This document shows, piece after piece, positions 1-10,500 of a DNA stretch of 64,000 bases; positions within the stretch are counted from its first letter, which is position 1, and every line of letters starts with the position of its first letter. The notes below the pieces were generated by a model. It saw only the letters and a program-made list of their open reading frames with translations. It ran no database searches and was not told the origin of the DNA. The stretch is from the NCBI RefSeq assembly GCF_022570735.2, contig NZ_JANCNS010000001.1, forward strand, positions 186,001-250,000, written 5' to 3'. Source of the stretch: Christiangramia oceanisediminis. Its GTDB lineage: Bacteria; Bacteroidota; Bacteroidia; Flavobacteriales; Flavobacteriaceae. A program made the position numbers and the translations under genes.

Positions 1-3000
1 ACCATTACCTATAATTTTGATGATCCGCTTGGCTGTGGCTACGAACCCATCACCACTGATATTACCATTTATGAATCGGTTGAAATTACCACCCAACCTG
101 TTGAAAGCCGGGTTTGCGAGGGAGATGCGATAAATCTTTCAGTGGCCGCAACTGGTGACGGACTCAGTTACCAATGGTATAAAGGTTCAGGCACGGGATC
201 AGAAATTAGCGGCGCTACTTCTGCCAATTTTAATATTCCCGGGGCAACAATTGACGATGAAGCCATTTACTACGTAATAGTAAGAGGAACAGCTCCATGT
301 ACAGAACTGAAATCTGATGAAATCCAGGTGCTCGTGGATGAAGAGATCGAAATTACCGAACTTGCCACAGACGCTCCCGATAATGAGATTTGTGAGGGAG
401 GTTCAGTTATTTTTTCTGTGACAGCCGCTGCTGGTGACGAAGTATTAACATATCAGTGGTACGACAATAACGGAGAACCTATTTCAGGAGCAACCGCCAG
501 TACTTATAAATTGACTGGTGCCAGCCTTGAAAACAGCGGTGACTATTATGTAGAGATTGGAGGCAGCACAGATTATACCTGTACCACTGTAACTTCAGAA
601 AATATATCTTTAATTATTAATGAAACTCCTAATGCTGATATTTCCTATACCGGACCTTACTGTAGTTCAGATTCAGGATTAAAAAGCGTTAGTTTCAGCG
701 GAACTGCCGGGAATTATACTGGAGGTAGCTTCTCCTTTTCAGTGGAGAGCGGTGGCAGCAACCTTGCCATTGATAGTACTACCGGCGATATCAACCCTTC
801 TGCCAGTGATCCTGGTGTATATTTTATAAGTTACACCATTCCGGCCTCAGGAGGATGTTCCGAGGTTATAGAAACCACCCAGGTTACCATTACTGAAGCA
901 CCTACTGCAACTATTGCCTTTACCGATGATGTAACAGAATTCTGTAATGATGATACTCAGGGTACTTTAACACCAAACCTTGCAGGAAGTGGAAATTATA
1001 CCGGAGGTTCATTTGCAGGAGTTCCGGGAATTGTTTCAGGTACGGGAGAAATTAACTTTGAAGGGCTTGCAGCTGGCAATTATACGATCACCTATACCAT
1101 TCCACCTTCAGAAGGTTGTTCAGATAATGTTGCCACCCTGGATATTACTGTTTACGAAAGTGTGAAGATCACTTCTGAACCTTTTCCGGTGGCCGTTTGT
1201 TCAGCGAATAATACTCAGCTGGAAGTAGCGGCTACAGGTGCAAACCTGAGCTACCAATGGTTTAAGGACGGAAACCTAATTAGCGGAGCTACTTCAGCTA
1301 TTTATCAGATCAATTCGGCTTCAGTGACCGAGGATGATGGTAATTATTATGTAGAAGTAAGTGGTGAAAATGCCTGTAAGACGGTAACCTCTGAAACTGT
1401 TACCGTTACGGTAGATGAAAATATCATAATAGATACTCAACCTCAGCCACAGGATATTTGTATTGGCGGGGAAATAAATTTATCGGTTGCTGCGACTGCT
1501 TCCGGAGGTGATCCTATCTATCAGTGGCGAAAAGACGGAGTTGATATTAGCGGTGCTAACTCAGCTACTCTTAGCATCTCTAATGCCCAACTTTCAGATT
1601 CCGGGGAATATGATGTGGTTATTGATGGCCCAGATGGTTATGCCTGCGACCTGGGATATTCTGAAAAAATACTCGTCACTGTTAATGAAGCAGCCACAGT
1701 AGAAGCAGGGGAACCTATTAATGCCTGTTCTACTGACGGAACCGTTGCTATTGGGTCCGATGCCTCTGCTACAAATTATTCTTCACTGGTATGGACAAGC
1801 TCCGGAACAGGAACTTTTGAAGACGCCAATGCTTTAATTACAAACTATATACCCGGTACAGGTGAAACCGGAGAGGTTACCCTTACATTGACCGTTCAGG
1901 GGAATGCAGGCTGTTCTGAGGTTTCAGACGCTGTGACCGTGAATATTAGCAACTTCCCAGTGATCAATTCTTTTGCCTATTCCACCACAGAATTCTGTGT
2001 TTCAATAGATACACCTCAGCCTCCATCTCTGGATCTTTCCAATGCCACAGTTGGTGATGGTATTTTCAGCTATACAGGAGAAACCGGTAATACGCTAGAT
2101 CTAAATACAGAAACCGGAGACATTAATCCGTCCAGCAGTACGCCGGGAACATATATGGTTACCTTTGAAATACCTTCAGATGGAATTTGCGAAGCTGTTT
2201 CGGAAAGCGTGGAAGTAGTAATTGGTGACCTGCCAGTGGCAGATTTCACTTATTTGCAAAATGCAGTTTGTAGAGATACACGTGAAACTAATCCTACGCT
2301 TCCTATTGATGAAACCGCGCTTCCACATACCGATGCTGATACTTTCAGCAGTACTCCGGGACTTGTTTTCGTAGATGCTGCAACCGGAGAAATCGACATC
2401 ACCAGTTCTACACCCGGAAATTATACAATTACTAGAACCGTAGACTACACAGGAGACGGTGAAGATGGTTGTGAGCCTGTCACTGCAACATTTGACATCC
2501 AGATATTTGACAAACCAATCCCTGATTTCTCTTACGCTACCGGTGGCGAATTTTGTTCAGACGAAAGCGACCCTTCTCCACTTATGGCTGAAGGAGCAGT
2601 GACTGGAACTTTTACCTTTACTTCTGCAGAATCGGCCAATCTTATTATAGACGCAACTACAGGGGTTATTGATCTTGACGGTAGCGATCCAGGCACTTAT
2701 ACAATCCGGAATACTGTAGACTTAGAAACCGATGCCTGTGAAGAAGTATTCTTTGATTTTGAGATCACTATTTTCGAGAAGAAAGATCCAACTTTCAGTT
2801 ATACCTCTACAGCATATTGTATCAGTGATGGAATAGCACTGGTTGACGACACCACACTAGCAACGGGCGGCTCTTTTCAAGCAGCCTCTTTAGGAGACCA
2901 CTTAAATCCCAATACTGGAGAAATCAACTGGGAACTTACGGATACTGACCTCATTGGAAATCATACGATCAGTTATACTATTCCAGCGAACGGTGTATGC

Positions 3001-6000
3001 GCGGAAGTCTCTGCTACATTCCAAATCACAATTGATGCTTTACCAGAGGGTGGAAAAGCCTTTTGGACCAAAAACAACGAAAGAATATTCTTGACTTGCG
3101 TCAATCCGGTTTCAGGATATGCAAGTGACCTTCAATTGAATGAGTATACCGGACAAATTTCACACTGGGAATATCGAGGCTCCTCTGCTACTAACTGGAC
3201 CAAAATCGAAATTACAGAACCAATCCTCCCAGCTGAACAGGTAGAAGCAGCTGTTTCTCCGGGTGATGAAACTACCGTTTTCCGGGCTGTTCTAATAAAT
3301 AATAGCTGTAATGGTGGCGTATATTCTCAAACCGCAATGGTAAGCGTAATTCCAGCAGATATTAAACCAACTCCAGTAGAGGTAGATAAAGAGGTAATTT
3401 GCATTGGAGACGAGATCACCTTAAGTTCTCAAACTGGATACAGTTCAACAGGTGAAAAATTTGAAGGCGGACAATTCACTGAGTCAGGAATTAAAAATAA
3501 GGGGTGGGACTTTACTCAGCCAGACGGAACGGTAAATGATTATGATGCAGCTGCAAACAACGGGAGAGCAGATCACTGGCTCAAAATGAATGCCAGTGGA
3601 GGAGAAGATGGAAAAGTATATACCGGAACTTTACCTACGGGTGATACTGGTACAACAATTAGATGGACTTCAGAATTAGGTGTTAATGAAAAATTCGCTT
3701 TAGTTACAGGGGATAATGACTCTTATATGGAAACTCCGGTTTTTTCACTTAATGGAATGGATGAGGCTGTATTTACCTGGGACCAGGGTTACAACCTTAC
3801 TGAGGGAGCGACGATAACCGTAGAAATTTCAACCGATGGAGGCAATTCTTATAATACTGTACTTTACACTCATACCGGTGACGGTACCGTAGAAGGAGGT
3901 AGCAGTGGGAACTATACTGATTTTGGTGGAGGAACACCAGCAACGAGACCAAAAAACAAAATGGTAATTGACCTTGGCGCTTATTTAGGGCAACAGAACC
4001 TAAGAGTCCGTTTTAATTATAATGGAGCTAAAGATGGAGATGTTTGGGCAGTTGATAATATAAAAGTACCAGAAGGACCGCAGGATGTAATTCTACAATG
4101 GTATTATGATGAAGACCTTAGCGACCCTGATAATGAATTGGAAACCATAGGTGTAGAAAATCAGGGCACGGTTACTTTCACTCCTAGAAAAATTGGCTGG
4201 AATGATTTTGAAGTACAGACCAGGCTAATTTTAGATAGTAATGGTGATCAGTGCCAGAGTATAGATAATTTTAAAACTATACGTGTTTGGGCATTCGACA
4301 GGTATGAAACGAATGTAGAAGCGATCGTGGGGGCGTGTGGCGCTAATAGCGTAACTCTTAACGCAACTGTATTTGCTGAATACCAAGATACAGATATTAC
4401 CACATACCCTACTGCGGATGGCTATGTAGGCAGCTGGCAGGTTGAAACGACTGATGGAACCATCGTCAATGACGGATTTACATTGTCTAATCAGGATCCC
4501 GACGACACAGAGACCGATCCTTTAGAAAATCCAAATGCGATTTTCACTGCGGAAGACCTTGGAAATTATGTTTTCAAATGGATCCTAACACCTACTGATG
4601 TAGATGAAACTGGAGAATTGATCGATAATTCAGGATGTCCTCCTTTGGAAAATCCAGTTGATGTTACTCTTATCGATTGTACAACCCTGGATTTTGATGG
4701 AGACGATGATTATATAGACCTTGGCAATAATTATAATGGGAATTTCTTTATTGAAGCATGGATAAGACCCTTTGACAGACCTATTGATGGTGGGGGTACT
4801 ACAGAGGCCAACACGGGAGTAATTTTTAGTAGTGCTGGCTTTGAAATAACAATGGAACAACTATCATCTAAGATTGATAAAAATGGCAGATGGTACCATA
4901 TTGCGGTTTCCAGCGGAGGAAATTTATGGATTGACGGAGTAGCCTCGGGTAGTATTAGCACGAATGGTTCCGGCATAAACAACACTAGTATTGGGGCACG
5001 TTATAATGCCAATACGAAAACTACATCTAACCATTTTTCAGGATGGATCGACGAATTGAGGATCTGGAAAAACGCCCCTAATGAGCAGGAAATCAGGTTT
5101 ATGATGAACCAGAGGATAAAACTGGTGGAAGGTGCTGGAGATGCGACTCCAATTGAAGGTGAAATAGTTCCTAATAGAACTGTCGCTGGAAGCTATCTTA
5201 CTAATGGTGGAAATAACATGTATTTCACAGGATATTCAGGAAATTCTGAAGATCTGATCCCATTCTATGACCAAACCTGGGGCGACCTGGAAGGATATTA
5301 CAGGTTGATTTCAGATAATCCTGATCCTGATAATTTAACCGAATGTGCCACTTTCCTAGATAATCTGAAACCGGTGAATGGTTATACTCCAGATCATTCG
5401 ATCGATAAGGTTCCAGGGCGTTTAGTCAACATTACTACAGATCAGCAGAATACCTCACCTACCCCCTATTGTTCAGGAGATGATGGAGACTGGGCGGTGG
5501 TGAATACATGGGCCCGTCCTGATGTTTGGGATTACCCAAATAGCACTTCTGGCGGAGAAGCAATTGAATGGAACATTGCGAGGATAAACCATAATATTGA
5601 TTCGGGGGACAAAGATATTACCATGTTAGGTGTCTTATCTGAAACTGTAGATAAACTATTAAATATTGAAAGTGATCATTTTATAAGAATATCCCACTAT
5701 TTATTACTTGACGGAAATATGGATCTGGTAAGCGAATCGCAACTACTCCAGGATCATGGGAGTATTTTAGCTGAACAAAGTAAAGGTTGGCTACAGCGAG
5801 ATCAACAGGGAAGAATGAGTAGTTATAATTATAATTACTGGTCAAGTCCGGTAAGTGATCAAAGCACCACACCTAATAATGCTCCATATTCAATTGGGCA
5901 GGTCTTACTGGATGGAACAGATCCAAACACCCCTAAAAACATTAATTTTCAGTCTGCCTACCATGCTGCAGACCATGGTGGTCCAACAAATCCAATTACC

Positions 6001-7407
6001 TTAAGCACTTACTGGATGTGGAAATTCGCCAGGGGAAGGGCAGATGATTATAGCGACTGGAGGCATGTGGATAATACTGGCACCATGCAGACCGGAGAAG
6101 GATATACCATGAAAGGCACCTCAGGACCAGCTGGATTAGATGATGAACAAAACTATATTTTTGAGGGAAAACCACATAATGGTATTATTCAGTTTACAAT
6201 TGGAGAGGATGAAAATTATCTACTTGGTAATCCATATCCTTCTGCCTTGGATTCCCAGGAATTTATCCGTGATAATTTAAAAGATGTTGCTGGAGGACGT
6301 AATAGCGAGAATGTATTTAATGGAAGCCTGTATTTCTGGGATCATTTTGGAGGACAGACTCATATTCTCGAAGAGTATGAAGGAAGTTATTCAGTATTAA
6401 ATCTAAGCGGTGGTCTGCCGGGCGCCACATTAGACCCAAGGGTCAATGATGAGGCAGATATGATTGGTGCAAGAGCACCGGAAAGATTTATTCCGGTTGG
6501 CCAAGGTTTCTTCTTGCTAACCAATGAAGAACAGGTAGGTGAAGGTCCCGTTACGGATGGGGGTACCCTTATATTTAAAAATTCACAGAGAAGTTGGGCC
6601 AGGGAAGCAGATGGCTCCTCACTCTTCTTAAAGCCTGAATATCCAACCAAAGAACAAAAAACTGCACGGAAGGATGAAAGAACGAAAATTAGATTACGAT
6701 TCAAATCACCCAAAGGTTATAGAAGGCAAATACTTGTAACCAGAGATGAAAATACTACTAGCGACTTTGATATTGGATATGACGCTCCGTTAGTAGATAA
6801 TAACCTTGAAGACATGTACTGGTTAATCGAGGATAAAAAATATGTTATACAAGCGGTTCCTGATTTCGACAAGAAAAGAGTCTTACCTGTTGGAATTAAA
6901 TTAGATCAGGATGGCGAGTTTACATTTAAAATAGATAGCGTTCAAAACTGGCCTGATGGAAAGGAGCTATATCTCAAGGATAAGGAAAAAGACAGTGTAC
7001 ACGATATCCTCGCCGGTCCTTATGTTTCTACGGCTGAAAAAGGTACTATACATGACCGGTTTGAACTTGTTTTTGAAAAAGTAGTTGACGAAATAGAGCC
7101 TGAGGTTCCAATCGACCCGATTGTGGATAAACCTGGAGAAGATCCAGATGATCTGCCTGAAATTGAAGGCTTGGTTGGTATCAGCTATAGCACATTCCGA
7201 CATGAGGTTAAGATTGCCAATTATGATCTTTTAGATATTCAAAAAGTGATCATTTATAATTTGAATGGTCAGCTTATCCAGGAATTTGAAGGCTTACCAA
7301 CTCAGAAAGAGATCAATCTAGGAATGAGACCGGTACGAACAGGAGTATATATCGTCAAGGCGATCTGCGAAAACGGTGTTTGTAATAAAAAGATTATAGT
7401 TAGATAA
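1..7407 (+). CDS. Giant T9SS-secreted adhesin-like protein with Ig-like/PKD-like repeats and a LamG domain (5' end outside window)
   Basis: The frame is open from base 1, so the gene is cut by the left edge; the GTG at 142 is internal, not a start. About 2468 residues are visible. The first ~1000 alternate two repeat types: Ig-like modules with a YQW...SGA...YYV pattern (near nt 170, 450, 1250, 1520) and PKD-like modules with the Cys-rich GNYTGGSF...CS pattern. A beta-jelly-roll stretch lies near nt 3460-4080, and a LamG/concanavalin-like domain starting TLDFDGDDDYIDLG at about nt 4680-5090. The last ~75 residues form a type A T9SS sorting domain (...GVYIVKAI...KKIIVR). From family knowledge such proteins cross the outer membrane by T9SS and are anchored on or released from the surface. 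Adhesion, gliding or glycan binding are all possible; the ligand cannot be read from sequence. The C-terminal third is paralogous to the next gene. Confidence 0.85.
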   Translation, partial: TITYNFDDPLGCGYEPITTDITIYESVEITTQPVESRVCEGDAINLSVAATGDGLSYQWYKGSGTGSEISGATSANFNIPGATIDDEAIYYVIVRGTAPCTELKSDEIQVLVDEEIEITELATDAPDNEICEGGSVIFSVTAAAGDEVLTYQWYDNNGEPISGATASTYKLTGASLENSGDYYVEIGGSTDYTCTTVTSENISLIINETPNADISYTGPYCSSDSGLKSVSFSGTAGNYTGGSFSFSVESGGSNLAIDSTTGDINPSASDPGVYFISYTIPASGGCSEVIETTQVTITEAPTATIAFTDDVTEFCNDDTQGTLTPNLAGSGNYTGGSFAGVPGIVSGTGEINFEGLAAGNYTITYTIPPSEGCSDNVATLDITVYESVKITSEPFPVAVCSANNTQLEVAATGANLSYQWFKDGNLISGATSAIYQINSASVTEDDGNYYVEVSGENACKTVTSETVTVTVDENIIIDTQPQPQDICIGGEINLSVAATASGGDPIYQWRKDGVDISGANSATLSISNAQLSDSGEYDVVIDGPDGYACDLGYSEKILVTVNEAATVEAGEPINACSTDGTVAIGSDASATNYSSLVWTSSGTGTFEDANALITNYIPGTGETGEVTLTLTVQGNAGCSEVSDAVTVNISNFPVINSFAYSTTEFCVSIDTPQPPSLDLSNATVGDGIFSYTGETGNTLDLNTETGDINPSSSTPGTYMVTFEIPSDGICEAVSESVEVVIGDLPVADFTYLQNAVCRDTRETNPTLPIDETALPHTDADTFSSTPGLVFVDAATGEIDITSSTPGNYTITRTVDYTGDGEDGCEPVTATFDIQIFDKPIPDFSYATGGEFCSDESDPSPLMAEGAVTGTFTFTSAESANLIIDATTGVIDLDGSDPGTYTIRNTVDLETDACEEVFFDFEITIFEKKDPTFSYTSTAYCISDGIALVDDTTLATGGSFQAASLGDHLNPNTGEINWELTDTDLIGNHTISYTIPANGVCAEVSATFQITIDALPEGGKAFWTKNNERIFLTCVNPVSGYASDLQLNEYTGQISHWEYRGSSATNWTKIEITEPILPAEQVEAAVSPGDETTVFRAVLINNSCNGGVYSQTAMVSVIPADIKPTPVEVDKEVICIGDEITLSSQTGYSSTGEKFEGGQFTESGIKNKGWDFTQPDGTVNDYDAAANNGRADHWLKMNASGGEDGKVYTGTLPTGDTGTTIRWTSELGVNEKFALVTGDNDSYMETPVFSLNGMDEAVFTWDQGYNLTEGATITVEISTDGGNSYNTVLYTHTGDGTVEGGSSGNYTDFGGGTPATRPKNKMVIDLGAYLGQQNLRVRFNYNGAKDGDVWAVDNIKVPEGPQDVILQWYYDEDLSDPDNELETIGVENQGTVTFTPRKIGWNDFEVQTRLILDSNGDQCQSIDNFKTIRVWAFDRYETNVEAIVGACGANSVTLNATVFAEYQDTDITTYPTADGYVGSWQVETTDGTIVNDGFTLSNQDPDDTETDPLENPNAIFTAEDLGNYVFKWILTPTDVDETGELIDNSGCPPLENPVDVTLIDCTTLDFDGDDDYIDLGNNYNGNFFIEAWIRPFDRPIDGGGTTEANTGVIFSSAGFEITMEQLSSKIDKNGRWYHIAVSSGGNLWIDGVASGSISTNGSGINNTSIGARYNANTKTTSNHFSGWIDELRIWKNAPNEQEIRFMMNQRIKLVEGAGDATPIEGEIVPNRTVAGSYLTNGGNNMYFTGYSGNSEDLIPFYDQTWGDLEGYYRLISDNPDPDNLTECATFLDNLKPVNGYTPDHSIDKVPGRLVNITTDQQNTSPTPYCSGDDGDWAVVNTWARPDVWDYPNSTSGGEAIEWNIARINHNIDSGDKDITMLGVLSETVDKLLNIESDHFIRISHYLLLDGNMDLVSESQLLQDHGSILAEQSKGWLQRDQQGRMSSYNYNYWSSPVSDQSTTPNNAPYSIGQVLLDGTDPNTPKNINFQSAYHAADHGGPTNPITLSTYWMWKFARGRADDYSDWRHVDNTGTMQTGEGYTMKGTSGPAGLDDEQNYIFEGKPHNGIIQFTIGEDENYLLGNPYPSALDSQEFIRDNLKDVAGGRNSENVFNGSLYFWDHFGGQTHILEEYEGSYSVLNLSGGLPGATLDPRVNDEADMIGARAPERFIPVGQGFFLLTNEEQVGEGPVTDGGTLIFKNSQRSWAREADGSSLFLKPEYPTKEQKTARKDERTKIRLRFKSPKGYRRQILVTRDENTTSDFDIGYDAPLVDNNLEDMYWLIEDKKYVIQAVPDFDKKRVLPVGIKLDQDGEFTFKIDSVQNWPDGKELYLKDKEKDSVHDILAGPYVSTAEKGTIHDRFELVFEKVVDEIEPEVPIDPIVDKPGEDPDDLPEIEGLVGISYSTFRHEVKIANYDLLDIQKVIIYNLNGQLIQEFEGLPTQKEINLGMRPVRTGVYIVKAICENGVCNKKIIVR

Positions 7408-7545
7408 ATCACCAGAAGGAATAATCTTACAATAATGGGTTATTTTATTGATACCTAACCGCTTATTGTTAAATTTTTTAATGATTTTTTGTCTTTCTAT
7501 CGTTTTTATGCATATTTTTACCGACCAAACTAACCCCGGTTGCGT

Positions 7546-10500
7546 ATGCATAAAACTACTTTTGGACCCCGAATCCATTATGTACTTAAATTTGCGCTTT
7601 TAATTTTCACCCTTTCTTCATGGACGGGTGCTGAGTTATTCGGCCAGATTAGTATTTCTGAAACCGTCCAGCCTGCAACCTGTTCAGACTCTTCAGATGG
7701 CTCCATTGTAATTTCGGTTTCAGGAGGCACAGGATCCTACACTTATTCCTGGAGTGGACCGAATAATTTTTCTTCAACTGATAAAAACATTAGCAATATT
7801 GCACCGGGAGAATATTCACTAACGGTAACCGATACTGGTGACTCTACCTCAAAAACTTCCACAATCACAGTAGGTTACAACGATTCAGAAGATCCCACCA
7901 TCACAGCGCCTTCCAATAAAACCGTGAATTCCAGTGATGATGGAACCGGAGATTGTACCACAACAGTAGATTTAGGAAATCCAGCCATTAGTGATAATTG
8001 CGAGATCGACATACTTGTTGCTTACGTTAATGGCACTGCCATAAATGAAGAAACTTATGACTTTACTGTGGGAAATACCACAGTTACCTGGGAGGTAACA
8101 GATGTTGCCGGAAACTCAAGCACCGCTACTCAGACCGTTACCGTAATTGATAATGAGAATCCAACGATCACTGTTCCGGCAGATATCACAACAGACTCCA
8201 ATCCGGATCAATGTTATGCCACTGGTATCAACTTAGGTTCGGAGAATGCAACCGATAATTGCACAATCGCCTCTATCACCAATGATGCTCCGTCCCAATT
8301 CCCTGTAGGGGAAACCATTGTTACATGGACCGTCACCGATGAAGCAGGTAATTCAACGACTGCAATACAAAGAGTTACAGTTGAAGACAATACAGCACCT
8401 AAAATTACAGCCCCGGCTAATATCGCTACAGTTACCAACTCAGATTCCTGTTTTGCTACGAACGTAAATCTAGGTTCTGAAACCACTTCTGATAATTGTA
8501 ATGTGGCTTCAGTTTCAAATGATGCACCTACAGAGTTTCCGGTTGGGGTTACCACCGTAACATGGACGGTAACCGATGAAGCAGGAAATACTGCAACTGA
8601 CACCCAGACTGTAACAGTTACAGATGAAACCAGTCCAGGCATAACAGCTCCGGCTGATTTAGAGGTAGATGCCGATTCAGATTCCTGTTTCGCAACCGGG
8701 ATTGATCTGGGAACCCCAAGTTCTTCCGATAATTGTGACACGCCATCAGTTAGTAATGATGCCCCCACCCAGTTTCCATTAGGAGAAACCATAGTGACAT
8801 GGACTGCAGAGGATACGGCCGGAAATTCAACAACAGTAATACAAAAAATAACAGTTTCAGATAATACAGCTCCAGAGATCACGGCTCCTGCCGACTTTAC
8901 AGCTGATGCCGATTCAGATTCCTGTTTCGCAACCGGGCTTGACCTCGGAACAGAAACTGTAAACGACAATTGCGGAGTGGCTTCGGTCACCAATGACGCA
9001 CCTGCACAATTTCCATTAGGTGAAACTACAGTAACCTGGACCGTTACTGATGATTCAGGTAACACAGCTACCGATATTCAGGTAGTAACTATAGTTGACA
9101 ATACGCTTCCTGTGATCACTGTGCCCGGGACTATTACTTCAACCAATGATCCAGGCTTGTGCGAAGCTGGAGTAAATATTACCACTCCTGCTGCTAGCGA
9201 CAACTGTTCGGTTACTTCGCCATCAGGCACAAGAGATGATGGCCTTGGCCTTGATGAACCCTATCCTGTAGGTACAACTATCATTACCTGGAATGTTACC
9301 GATGAAAACGGAAATGCTGCTGCGCCGGTTGAACAGGAGATCATCGTAACCGATGATGAAGCACCTGAAGTGCCAGCCCTGGAAAATATTACCTGGGGTT
9401 GTGAATATACGGTTGAAGCACCAGAAGCTAATGATAATTGCGACGGAATTATAATTGGTAATCCAAACAGGTCTACCACCTTCACCAGCTCTGGTTCCAT
9501 TACCTGGACTTTTACCGATTCAGCCGGAAATAGCTCGGAAGTTACCCAGGAAATAACCTTAACGCCGATTGAAATTGACGAAAATGACATTACAGTTGTT
9601 GATGTACTTTGTAATGGACTGGCCACTGGCGAGGTTGAAGCGACCGCAACAGGCGGGGTTGCTCCACTAACTTACGACTGGGGTTCCCTGGGGACAGGTG
9701 CAAGAAAGACCGATCTTCCTGCAGGAACCTATACCGTTATTGTTACCGATGCTAATGGTTGTGAGGCTGAACCTGTTTCAGTAACCATTACTGAACCAGA
9801 CACCTTTATCGAAGTTACCAGCGTAAATACTACAACAGGCTGTGTGGGAGAAAACAATGGAACCGCAACAGTGACAGCACAGGGAGGTACAGGAGCATAC
9901 ACCTATTTATGGGAAGATGGACAAACCACCCAAACCGCGACAGGTCTTGCACCTGGACAACATACTGTAACTATCACTGATGCCAATGGCTGTACCAAGG
10001 AACGAACAGTAACCGTTTCGCAGCCAGTCCTGCTGGAAATCACCGGATTTCTAACTACTGAAACCACCTCTTTTGGGTCGGCTACTGGTACTGCTACCGC
10101 TCAGGTCTCGGGTGGAACTCCCAACTATACATTTGCCTGGACCGGTCCTGATGGCACAACTTATACTGGACAGACTGCTTCCGGTCTTGCGGCTGGAGAA
10201 TACAGTGTTACGGTAACCGATGCCAACGGATGTACCGCAACTGAGACAGTTATTGTTGTTGACAGTGTTGAAGCAATTATCCTTCCTACTTCAGTTTGTA
10301 AAGATGCTGAAGACCTAATTAGAACTTCTACTTTTAGTGTAGAAGGTGGCTCCGCTACAGGTGGTTCAGGAGAATATGAATATTCGTGGGATTTTGGAGA
10401 TGGAAATGGATTACAGGAAAATATTGGTCCTGGACCACATGAAGTAAAATACAATGAAATAGGCGATAAACAAATAACGCTGATCGTAGAGGATTCTGAA

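Noticed and set aside
7408-7545. Possible promoter or terminator between the two adhesin genes
   Set aside because: AT-rich with T runs, but no exact TAnnTTTG box and no stable hairpin; cotranscription and separate transcription cannot be told apart.
8214-9065. 283-codon open frame on the minus strand inside the HYR array
   Set aside because: It is the mirror of periodic codons in the repeat-coding strand; the plus-strand protein has clear domains and the antisense product shows only low-complexity Val/Ser/Ala repeats.
7882-9570. Regular direct repeats that could suggest a CRISPR array
   Set aside because: Period is about 237 bp, repeats are imperfect and coding, and there are no unique spacers of 25-40 bp.
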